From Hyphomicrobiales bacterium (lineage in GTDB: Bacteria > Pseudomonadota > Alphaproteobacteria > Rhodobacterales > Rhodobacteraceae): a stretch of 5,169 nt of DNA. This document shows, in pieces, positions 1 through 5,169 of this stretch (its first letter is position 1; each line of letters opens with the position of its first letter). The position numbers and the translations under genes were made by a program. A model generated the notes under the pieces. The model saw only the letters and a program-made list of their open reading frames with translations. It made no database searches and was not told where the DNA came from. Location of the stretch: the NCBI GenBank assembly GCA_003558415.1, contig PWLT01000083.1, positions 1 to 5,169 on the forward strand, written 5' to 3'.

Positions 1-975
1 CTGCAGCCGCGCGGCATGGATTACCGGGTGATGATGACCGGCCCCACCGGCACCAACGCCGTCGAGGCGGCGTTGAAGCTGGCGCGCAAGGTTACGGGGC
101 GACGAAACGTCATCGCCTTTACAAACGGCTTTCACGGGATGACGCTGGGCGCGCTCGCGGCGACCGGAAACGCGGGTAAGCGCAAGGGCGCGGGTGGCGC
201 CTCGCTGGGCGACATCACCCACATGCCCTTCGAGGGCTCGCTGGGCGCGGATGTGGACACGCTCAAGCTGATGGAGACGATGCTTGCCAACCCGTCGAGC
301 GGCATCGACGCGCCGGCGGCCTTCATTCTCGAGACGGTGCAGGGCGAGGGCGGGCTCAACGCCTGTTCGGCCGAATGGCTGCAGGGGGTAAAGAAGCTCG
401 CACGCGCGCATGGCGCGCTGCTGATCATCGACGATATCCAGGCCGGGTGCGGGCGCACCGGGCATTATTTCTCCTTCGAGGAGATGGGCGTTACCCCCGA
501 CTTGGTCACGCAGGCCAAGTCCTTCTCGGGCTTCGGGCTGCCCTTCGCCGCGCTGCTGATCCGGCCCGAGCACGACATCTGGAAGCCCGCCGAGCATAAC
601 GGCACATTCCGCGGCAACACCCATGCTTTCGTCACCGGGCGCGTGGCGCTCGAGAAGTTCTGGAGCGACGAGAGCTTCGCCGCCGAGGTCCGCCGCAAGG
701 GCGAGGCGCTCGGGAAGGGGCTGGAGGCCATCGCGGCCGAGGTTCCGGGTGCGCGGCTGAAGGGGCGCGGCATGATGCAGGGCATCGATGTGGGGTCGGG
801 CGATCTGGCCGACCGGATCTGCGCCGCCTGCTTCGAGCGCGGCTTGATCATCGAGACATCGGGCGCCCATGGCGAAGTCGTCAAGGTGCTCGCCCCGCTG
901 ACCATCCCGATGGAGCAGCTGGAGGCCGGGCTCGACATCATCCGCGCCGCGTCGGGCAACGTGACGCGCGGCTGA
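1..975 (+). CDS. ectB: Diaminobutyrate-2-oxoglutarate aminotransferase EctB (5' end cut off by window)
   Basis: EctB moves an amino group from glutamate to L-aspartate-4-semialdehyde, giving L-2,4-diaminobutyrate, the first step of ectoine synthesis in the cytoplasm. The frame is open from base 1 and ends at TGA 973-975, giving 324 codons. The family is usually about 420-430 residues, so roughly 100 N-terminal residues lie outside the window. The first ATG (16) is internal: LQPRG before it is normal EctB sequence. Counting from codon 1, the class III PLP aminotransferase motifs are intact: GPTGTNA (14-20) for phosphate binding, IIDDIQAGCGRTG with the cofactor Asp at 144, and TQAKSFSG with the Schiff-base Lys at 173. 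EHNGTFRGN (198-206) is highly typical of EctB. The C-terminus (IETSGAHGEVVKVLAPLTI) is family-like and complete. The next gene is ask_ect, which supports the ectoine role over siderophore-type diaminobutyrate aminotransferases. ectC does not follow it. Confidence 0.95.
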   Translation: MQPRGMDYRVMMTGPTGTNAVEAALKLARKVTGRRNVIAFTNGFHGMTLGALAATGNAGKRKGAGGASLGDITHMPFEGSLGADVDTLKLMETMLANPSSGIDAPAAFILETVQGEGGLNACSAEWLQGVKKLARAHGALLIIDDIQAGCGRTGHYFSFEEMGVTPDLVTQAKSFSGFGLPFAALLIRPEHDIWKPAEHNGTFRGNTHAFVTGRVALEKFWSDESFAAEVRRKGEALGKGLEAIAAEVPGARLKGRGMMQGIDVGSGDLADRICAACFERGLIIETSGAHGEVVKVLAPLTIPMEQLEAGLDIIRAASGNVTRG

Positions 976-993
976 GGGGCGGGCGACTCGCCA

Positions 994-1008
994 GCCGTCC
1001 CTGACGGC
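994..1008 (+). repeat. Short perfect hairpin in the ectB-ask gap
   Basis: GCCGTC and GACGGC form a perfect 6-bp stem around a CCT loop. Just upstream, GGCGA-C-TCGCC (982-992) is a second, very tight inverted repeat. No T-run follows, so this does not look like a classical intrinsic terminator. It could be an mRNA-stabilising or processing structure between ectB and ask, or simply chance in GC-rich DNA. The symmetry is directly visible; any function is inference. Confidence 0.35.
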
Positions 1009-1029
1009 ACGACGCGAACAAGCCGGGCA

Positions 1030-1035
1030 GGGGAG
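1030..1035 (+). promoter_or_regulatory. Ribosome binding site of ask
   Basis: GGGGAG lies 5 bases before the ATG at 1041. It supports that start, which also gives the normal Ask_Ect N-terminus (HTVEKIGGT). Confidence 0.7.
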
Positions 1036-1040
1036 CCGAG

Positions 1041-2483
1041 ATGGCAGAGCATACGGTCGAGAAGATCGGCGGCACGACGATGAGCCGCTCGAACGAGTTG
1101 ATCGATACGCTGTTCAGACGCGGCGGAGATGGCGCGGATCTCTACCAGCGGGTCTTCGTGGTGTCGGCCTATGGCGGCATCACCGATGTGTTGCTGGAAA
1201 ACAAGAAGTCCGGGGAGCCAGGCGTCTACGCGCAGTTCGCCGCCGAGGACAACAGCATGGGCTGGAGCGATGCGCTCAACGGTGTCGCGACGTCCATGTG
1301 CGAGGCGCATGGGCGGCTACTCGACGATGCCGGCGACCGGCGCGCGGCCGACGAGTTCGTGCGCGAGCGGATCGAGGGGGCGCGCTCCTTCCTGATCGAT
1401 TTGCAGCGGCTGTGCTCCTACGGGCATTTCCGGCTGGATCAGCACATGATGACCATCCGCGAGCTGCTCTCGGGGCTGGGCGAGGCGCATTCGGCCCATG
1501 CCACGGTGCTCCTGCTGGCCCGGCACGGCATCAATGCCCGGCTGATGGACCTGACCGGCTGGCGCGACGAAAGCCAGCCCTCGCTCGCCACCCGGCTCGA
1601 TGACGCCTTCGCCGATGTCGATTTCGCCCGCGAAATGCCGATCGTCACAGGCTACGCCCAGTGCCGCGAGGGGCTGATGAGCGAATATGACCGTGGCTAT
1701 TCCGAGGTCACCTTCGCGCATCTGGCGGCGCGCACGGCGGCGCGCGAAGCCATCATCCACAAGGAGTTCCACCTCTCCAGCGCCGATCCCCGGCTGGTCG
1801 GCGAGGATCGCGTCGTCAAGATCGGGCACACCAATTACGACATGGCCGACCAGCTCTCGAATCTCGGGATGGAGGCGATTCACCCCGCCGCCGCCAAGAT
1901 CCTGCGCCAGGCGGAGATTCCGCTGCGCGTGGCAAACGCCTTCGATCCCGGCGATCCGGGCACGCTGATCGATTCCGACACCAGCGGCCCGCCACGGGTC
2001 GAGATGGTCACCGGGCTTCCCGTCATCGCGCTGCAGGTGTTCGAGCAGGACATGGTGGGCGTGAAGGGCTATGACGCCGCGATCCTCAAGGCGCTGACCC
2101 GCCACGATGTCTGGATCGTCTCGAAATCCTCCAACGCCAACACGATCACGCATTACGTCAATGGCACGCTCAAGGCCATGCAGCGGGTGGAGAAGGAGAT
2201 TCTGGCCACCTATCCGGCGGCCGAAATCCAGATTCGCAAGGTCGCGCTGGTCAGCGCGGTGGGCAGCAATCTCACCGGCCTTCAGGTGCCCCGCCGCGGC
2301 CTCAACGCGCTGGCCGAGGCCGGAATAGACCCGATCGCGGTGCAGGATACAGGACGGCATGTGGATGCGCAGTTCATCGTCGCGCGCGAAGAGATGGCCG
2401 ATGCCGTCAAGGCCCTGCATGCCGCGCTGGTCGAGCAGGAGCCGGGCGCCGCTGCGCAGGGCGGGCGCCATCGCGTGGCCTGA
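1041..2483 (+). CDS. ask: Aspartate kinase of the ectoine pathway (Ask_Ect)
   Basis: Phosphorylates L-aspartate with ATP to 4-phospho-L-aspartate. Aspartate semialdehyde dehydrogenase then makes the semialdehyde used by EctB. At 480 residues it matches the ectoine-cluster subfamily of aspartokinases, whose sequence differs from LysC. The N-terminal kinase domain has EKIGGTTM (7-14, the form of the usual KFGGTS motif), VVSAYGGITDVL (40-51), a GYAQ...SEYDRGYSE segment (204-222), SSADPRLVG (246-254) and YDMADQLSNLGMEAIHPAAA (266-285), followed by IPLRVANAF and GT-I. Two C-terminal ACT domains follow at about 325-390 and 400-465; the second contains VSAVGSNL and VDAQFIV. In this subfamily the ACT region is thought to be tuned so that threonine and lysine do not shut off ectoine supply; that is family knowledge, not visible here. 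It lies 65 bases after ectB on the same strand and is probably co-transcribed. The start is set by GGGGAG 5 bases upstream. Oddity: Thr at position 13, where Ser is usual. Confidence 0.94.
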   Translation: MAEHTVEKIGGTTMSRSNELIDTLFRRGGDGADLYQRVFVVSAYGGITDVLLENKKSGEPGVYAQFAAEDNSMGWSDALNGVATSMCEAHGRLLDDAGDRRAADEFVRERIEGARSFLIDLQRLCSYGHFRLDQHMMTIRELLSGLGEAHSAHATVLLLARHGINARLMDLTGWRDESQPSLATRLDDAFADVDFAREMPIVTGYAQCREGLMSEYDRGYSEVTFAHLAARTAAREAIIHKEFHLSSADPRLVGEDRVVKIGHTNYDMADQLSNLGMEAIHPAAAKILRQAEIPLRVANAFDPGDPGTLIDSDTSGPPRVEMVTGLPVIALQVFEQDMVGVKGYDAAILKALTRHDVWIVSKSSNANTITHYVNGTLKAMQRVEKEILATYPAAEIQIRKVALVSAVGSNLTGLQVPRRGLNALAEAGIDPIAVQDTGRHVDAQFIVAREEMADAVKALHAALVEQEPGAAAQGGRHRVA

Positions 2484-2540
2484 GCCCCGGCTCGACTTGC
2501 CCGCGCCGCGCTGCTAGAGCAAGCCGAATTTACTAGATAC

Positions 2541-2574
2541 GGCCGCGCCGCGGAGATCGCGCTTCGGGGCGGCC
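2541..2574 (+). terminator. Imperfect GC-rich hairpin between ask and rnd, possible terminator
   Basis: GGCCGCGCCG (2541-2550) can pair with CGGGGCGGCC (2565-2574): 9 of 10 pairs with a single G-G mismatch, around a 14-base loop. It lies 57 bases after the ask stop and 47 bases before the rnd start, where the ectoine operon would be expected to end. No T-run follows, so classical intrinsic termination is doubtful. A Rho-dependent end or mRNA 3'-end stabilisation is equally possible. In DNA this GC-rich, chance pairing is a real alternative. Confidence 0.3.
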
Positions 2575-2611
2575 CGGCGCTTGCGGGCGGCATGCGCCCT
2601 TGGCCGGACAC

Positions 2612-2616
2612 GGAGG
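2612..2616 (+). promoter_or_regulatory. Ribosome binding site deciding the rnd start
   Basis: GGAGG sits 5 bases before ATG 2622, ideal spacing. It favours this start over the in-frame ATG at 2592, which has no comparable site and would add ten unfamiliar residues (MRPWPDTEDR). Confidence 0.75.
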
Positions 2617-2621
2617 ATCGG

Positions 2622-3233
2622 ATGACCATCCATCTGCATCATGGGGATCTTCCCCACGGACTCGATTTCGGGCCGGTGGTCGCCGTCGACACCGAGACCA
2701 TGGGCCTTAACCCGTTGCGGGACAGGCTATGTGTGGTGCAGCTGTCCGCTGGCGACGGCGAGGCCCATCTTGTGCAGATCGCCCGCGGGCAGAAGGCCGC
2801 GCCCAACCTCGCGCGGCTTCTGGGCGACAGGGACGTGCTCAAGCTGTTCCACTTCGCGCGCTTCGACATCGCCGCGCTGCGCAACGGGCTGGGGGTCGAT
2901 ACCGCACCGGTCTATTGTACCAAGATCGCCTCGAAACTCGTGCGCACCTATACCGACCGGCACGGGTTGAAATACCTTCTCGCGGAGATGCTGGATGTCG
3001 ACATCTCAAAACAGCAGCAGAGCTCGGACTGGGGGGCGGACGAGCTCTCGGAGGCACAGCTTGCCTATGCGGCCTCGGATGTCCTCTACCTGCACCGGCT
3101 CAAGGCAGCCCTCGACGCCCGGCTCGAACGCGAGGGGCGCCTCGCGCTCGCCCAGGCCTGTTTCGATTTCCTGCCCACGCGCGCGACGCTCGACCTTGCG
3201 GGCTGGCCGGAACTCGACATCTTCGCGCATTGA
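2622..3233 (+). CDS. rnd: Ribonuclease D-like 3'-5' exoribonuclease, single domain
   Basis: A cytoplasmic metal-dependent exonuclease of the DEDD superfamily, expected to trim RNA 3' ends (tRNA or other structured RNA). From ATG 2622 it has 203 residues. Catalytic residues are all present: Asp23 and Glu25 in VDTETMGL (Exo I), Asp82 in FHFARFDIAAL (Exo II), and Tyr149 plus Asp153 in YAASDVLYLHRL (Exo III), making it the DEDDy type. TDRHGLKYLL (111-120) and SKQQQSSDWG (129-138) are typical of RNase D. It is far shorter than E. coli RNase D (about 375 residues) because it consists of the exonuclease domain only, without C-terminal HRDC domains. As recalled, this short form is common in Rhodobacterales, where it often precedes the lptCAB genes, so it is not a truncation. 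Its substrate may differ from that of E. coli RNase D. The gene is separated from ask by 138 bases and from lptC by 102 bases. Confidence 0.9.
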   Translation: MTIHLHHGDLPHGLDFGPVVAVDTETMGLNPLRDRLCVVQLSAGDGEAHLVQIARGQKAAPNLARLLGDRDVLKLFHFARFDIAALRNGLGVDTAPVYCTKIASKLVRTYTDRHGLKYLLAEMLDVDISKQQQSSDWGADELSEAQLAYAASDVLYLHRLKAALDARLEREGRLALAQACFDFLPTRATLDLAGWPELDIFAH

Positions 3234-3243
3234 GCCCGTCACG

Positions 3244-3339
3244 ATGTCCCGGCAACTCCGCTACATGGAGCCCTATGAAACCCGTGTGGAGCATCGCATA
3301 GGGGCAATAGATGCCGCACGCGCCGGACAGCGACCATGA
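3244..3339 (+). CDS. Possible 31-residue leader peptide ahead of lptC
   Basis: An ATG at 3244 opens a 31-codon frame (begins MSRQLRYMEPYE, ends GQRP) whose TGA at 3337-3339 overlaps the lptC ATG at 3336-3338 in an ATGA arrangement. This is the usual layout for translational coupling, and lptC itself has only a weak ribosome binding site. Against it: no clear Shine-Dalgarno sequence precedes 3244, the frame is merely the tail of a longer open frame running antiphase through rnd, and I recognise no homologous peptide. It is listed as a candidate only. It is basic and has no signal peptide or membrane segment. Confidence 0.2.
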   Translation: MSRQLRYMEPYETRVEHRIGAIDAARAGQRP

Positions 3340-3968
3340 TTGCAGCCTCGATGCGCTATTCACGATTCGTGACATGGCTGAAGATCGGCCTTCCCCTGGC
3401 TGCGCTCGGGTTGCTGTCGACGCTGTTTCTGTTCTCAAGCGAAATCGATCCCTCGGGGGCATTGCCCTATGCCGATGTGGATGTGGAGGCGCTCATCCGC
3501 GACCCGCGCCTGAGCGCCCCGCGTTTTGCCGGTGTCACCGAGGACGGCACCGCCCTGACGGTCACCGCCACCGCCATACGCATGGCCGCCGGCGAATCAC
3601 CCGGATCCCTTTCGGGCGAGGGGATCACCGCGCTGATCGAATCCGCGGACGGGCAGCGCAATGCGATCTCGGCTGAAAGCGCGCGCTTCGACCAGGCGGG
3701 CGGGCGGCTGTATCTGGACGGGGAGGTTCGGGTAAGCAGCGCGGCGGGGTATGACCTGCGCGCCAGCGATGTGACGCTCACACTCGAGAGCGCAGAAGCG
3801 CGCAGCGATGCCGCCCTGAGCGCAGAGGGGCCGGTCGGCAGCCTGACGGCGGGCGGATTCACCCTGCGCCGCGCCGCCGATGGCGCCGACCCCGGCTCCA
3901 GCGGCGCACTCGTTCTTGTGTTCACAGATGGTGTAGACCTGATATACACACCGCCGAACCGGGAGTGA
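3336..3968 (+). CDS. lptC: LPS export protein LptC
   Basis: LptC is the bitopic inner-membrane protein that joins the LptB2FG transporter and passes lipopolysaccharide to periplasmic LptA. The product is 210 residues. A short basic cytoplasmic N-terminus (R7, R10, K16) is followed by one hydrophobic segment at about residues 17-34 (IGLPLAALGLLSTLFLF), then a periplasmic domain. LPYADVDVEAL (about 43-53) and PRFAGVTEDG after the membrane anchor resemble rhodobacterial LptC. The rest is rich in short beta-strand-like stretches with ISAESARFD and LYLDGEVRVSS, as expected of the LptA/LptC/OstA beta-jellyroll fold, and ends in LVFTDGVDLIY. LptC diverges strongly between phyla, so the call leans on this architecture and on lptA and lptB downstream. 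The start at 3336 is preferred, with a second in-frame ATG at 3351 (giving MRYSRF) as an alternative; neither has a strong ribosome binding site. The gene ends 2 bases before the lptA ATG. Confidence 0.88.
   Translation: MIAASMRYSRFVTWLKIGLPLAALGLLSTLFLFSSEIDPSGALPYADVDVEALIRDPRLSAPRFAGVTEDGTALTVTATAIRMAAGESPGSLSGEGITALIESADGQRNAISAESARFDQAGGRLYLDGEVRVSSAAGYDLRASDVTLTLESAEARSDAALSAEGPVGSLTAGGFTLRRAADGADPGSSGALVLVFTDGVDLIYTPPNRE
3961..3965 (+). promoter_or_regulatory. Ribosome binding site of lptA, inside the end of lptC
   Basis: GGGAG lies 5 bases before ATG 3971 and within the last codons of lptC. It favours this ATG over the in-frame GTG at 3965, which would overlap the lptC stop as GTGA but has its purine run directly abutting it. 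Confidence 0.65.
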
Positions 3969-3970
3969 CC

Positions 3971-4471
3971 ATGAAACACCGCATCCTCGCCTCGCTGTTT
4001 GCGCTCGTACTGTTTGCCATGCCCTTCGGGGAGGCGGCGGCGCAGGGTACACAGGTTCCCTTCGGCTCGCTGTCGCATGACACGAGCGCGCCGGTCGAGA
4101 TCTCGTCCGACGAACTCACCGTTAATCAGGCCGACGGCACGGCGGAATTTCGCGGCAATGTCGTCGTCGGACAGGGCGAGATGCGGCTTTCGGCGGGGCT
4201 CGTGCGGGTGGAATACGCCGCCGATGCCGGGCGGATCGCGCGGTTTCGCGCCGAGGGCGGGGTCACCTTTGTCAACGGCTCGGAGGCGGCCGAAGCCGAA
4301 GAAGCCGTCTATGACCTCGAATCGGGCGAGGTGGTGCTGTCCGGCGGGGTGATTTTGAGCGAGGGGGACAACGCGCTGAGCGCCGACCGCCTCGTCATTG
4401 ACCTGCGTTCGGGCACCGGCCGGATGGAAGGAAGCGTTCGTACCATCCTGCGGACCGGCGATCAGCAGTGA
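3971..4471 (+). CDS. lptA: LPS transport periplasmic bridge protein LptA
   Basis: LptA polymerises into a bridge across the periplasm that carries lipopolysaccharide from LptC to LptD in the outer membrane. From ATG 3971 the protein has 166 residues. The N-terminus is a clear Sec signal peptide: K2-H3-R4, a hydrophobic core [16 protein letters not shown], and a likely signal peptidase I site after EAAA (between Ala24 and Gln25). The mature part is one OstA-like beta-jellyroll domain with the family phrases [90 protein letters not shown]. Length is normal. It begins 2 bases after the lptC stop, and its own stop overlaps the lptB start by 4 bases (GTGA, 4468-4471), so the three genes are probably made together from one mRNA. 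Confidence 0.93.
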   Translation: MKHRILASLFALVLFAMPFGEAAAQGTQVPFGSLSHDTSAPVEISSDELTVNQADGTAEFRGNVVVGQGEMRLSAGLVRVEYAADAGRIARFRAEGGVTFVNGSEAAEAEEAVYDLESGEVVLSGGVILSEGDNALSADRLVIDLRSGTGRMEGSVRTILRTGDQQ

Positions 4472-5169
4472 CCCAGCCGGAGCTGACCGTCACGCCGGGC
4501 GATGCCGGCCTGCAGGTCATCGGCCTGCGCAAGAGCTACAATCGCCGCCCCGTTCTGCGCGACATCAACCTGAGCCTCCACCGCGGCGAAGTCGTGGCGC
4601 TGCTCGGCCCGAACGGCTCGGGCAAGACCACCTGTTTCTACGCCATCGCCGGGCTTGTGGCGCCGGAACGCGGGACGGTTCTTGTCGACGGGCAGGATAT
4701 CACGAACCTGCCGATGTATCGCCGTGCGCGGCTTGGCATCGGCTACCTGCCGCAGGAGGTGTCGATCTTCCGCGGCCTGAATGTCGAGAACAACATCCTC
4801 GCCGTTCTGGAGATCATCGAACCCGATCGTCATCGCAGACGCGATCGGCTGGAGGAGCTGCTTTCGGAGTTCTCCATCAGCCATCTGCGCCATGCGCCCG
4901 CGCTCGCGCTCTCGGGCGGCGAGCGGCGGCGGGTGGAGATCGCGCGCTGTCTGGCTTCGGAGCCGAAGTATCTGTTGCTGGACGAGCCCTTTGCCGGTGT
5001 GGACCCGATCGCGGTGGGGTACATCCGCAACCTCGTCGCCGAGCTGCGCGAGCGCGGGATCGGCGTTCTGATCACCGATCACAACGTGCGCGACACGCTT
5101 GAGATCGTCGATCGCGCATATATCCTGCATGACGGCGTCGTCCTGATGAGCGGCAGCGCCGTTGAGGTC
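4468..5169 (+). CDS. lptB: LPS export ABC transporter ATPase LptB (3' end cut off by window)
   Basis: LptB is the cytoplasmic ATPase which, as a dimer with LptF and LptG, powers extraction of lipopolysaccharide from the inner membrane. The frame runs open from GTG 4468 to the window end with 234 codons; related proteins are about 250 residues, so only the last 15-20 are missing. All ATPase motifs are present: Walker [10 protein letters not shown] (47-55, Lys53), Q-loop [12 protein letters not shown] with Gln96, signature [13 protein letters not shown] (148-160), Walker B YLLLDEP (168-174, catalytic Glu173), D-loop AGVD (176-179) and switch His205 in [19 protein letters not shown]. The ITDHNVR and [10 protein letters not shown] phrases are typical of LptB rather than of other ABC ATPases. 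The GTG start overlaps the lptA stop (GTGA) and gives the familiar N-terminus MTQPELTV; no good independent ribosome binding site is seen, so translation is probably coupled. Oddity: Tyr185 in DPIAVGYIR, where LptB proteins I recall have Asp. Confidence 0.95.
   Translation, partial: MTQPELTVTPGDAGLQVIGLRKSYNRRPVLRDINLSLHRGEVVALLGPNGSGKTTCFYAIAGLVAPERGTVLVDGQDITNLPMYRRARLGIGYLPQEVSIFRGLNVENNILAVLEIIEPDRHRRRDRLEELLSEFSISHLRHAPALALSGGERRRVEIARCLASEPKYLLLDEPFAGVDPIAVGYIRNLVAELRERGIGVLITDHNVRDTLEIVDRAYILHDGVVLMSGSAVEV

Noticed and set aside
1..6. PstI site exactly at the window start, suggesting a cloning junction
   Set aside because: The six bases encode the natural Leu-Gln of the EctB sequence LQPRG, so the site needs no special explanation.
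465..1310. Long minus-strand open frame of 281 codons across ectB and the start of ask
   Set aside because: It is antisense to two well-recognised genes, has no recognisable domains, and is explained by the high GC at third positions.
1317..2471. Minus-strand open frame of 384 codons opposite ask
   Set aside because: It mirrors the ask coding frame almost end to end, resembles no family I know, and is typical of a GC-rich shadow frame.
2592..2621. Upstream in-frame ATG that would lengthen rnd by ten residues
   Set aside because: No ribosome binding site precedes it, while GGAGG is ideally placed for ATG 2622, which gives the family-typical N-terminus.
3234..3335. Possible sigma-70 promoter for lptC (TTGAGC at 3230, TATGAA at 3274)
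   Set aside because: No pair of -35 and -10 boxes with 16-18 base spacing could be found; single hexamers alone are not support.
3965..3970. GTG start for lptA, overlapping the lptC stop as GTGA
   Set aside because: The ATG at 3971 has a well-spaced GGGAG and gives a standard signal peptide beginning MKHR. The GTG has no properly spaced site, although it cannot be fully excluded.
4398..5102. Plus-strand 234-codon open frame across the lptA end and lptB
   Set aside because: It is out of phase with lptB, whose frame from 4468 carries every ABC ATPase motif. This frame has low-complexity Arg/Ala-rich translation.

Overview
The window is a GC-rich, densely coding stretch with all genes on the + strand. 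Codon use, protein similarity and gene order (rnd followed by lptC-lptA-lptB) point to an alphaproteobacterium, most likely of the Rhodobacteraceae/Roseobacter type. The ectoine genes suggest a marine or otherwise salt-exposed organism. This placement comes from recalled family resemblance, not from a database search.

Left part (1-2483): the 3' three quarters of ectB (diaminobutyrate-2-oxoglutarate aminotransferase) runs in from the left edge. After 65 bases comes a complete ask_ect, the specialised aspartate kinase that feeds ectoine synthesis. Ectoine synthase, ectC, normally sits between these two genes and is absent here. Any ectA, ectC or regulator would have to lie left of the window or elsewhere in the genome. 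Between ask and rnd lie 138 non-coding bases with a small AT-rich patch and an imperfect GC-rich hairpin, a plausible boundary between the osmolyte module and the housekeeping genes.

Right part (2622-5169): a single-domain ribonuclease D-like 3'-5' exonuclease (DEDDy type) is followed by lptC, lptA and the first 234 codons of lptB. These encode the inner-membrane anchor, the periplasmic bridge and the ATPase of the lipopolysaccharide export machine. lptC, lptA and lptB are packed with a 2-base gap and a 4-base GTGA overlap, so they are almost certainly one translationally coupled transcript.

The two parts serve different purposes: compatible-solute synthesis from aspartate semialdehyde, and outer-membrane lipopolysaccharide transport. 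I found no mobile element, CRISPR array, tRNA or rRNA, and no clear new biological system. The points most worth a second look are the missing ectC between ectB and ask, and a short reading frame whose stop codon overlaps the lptC start.
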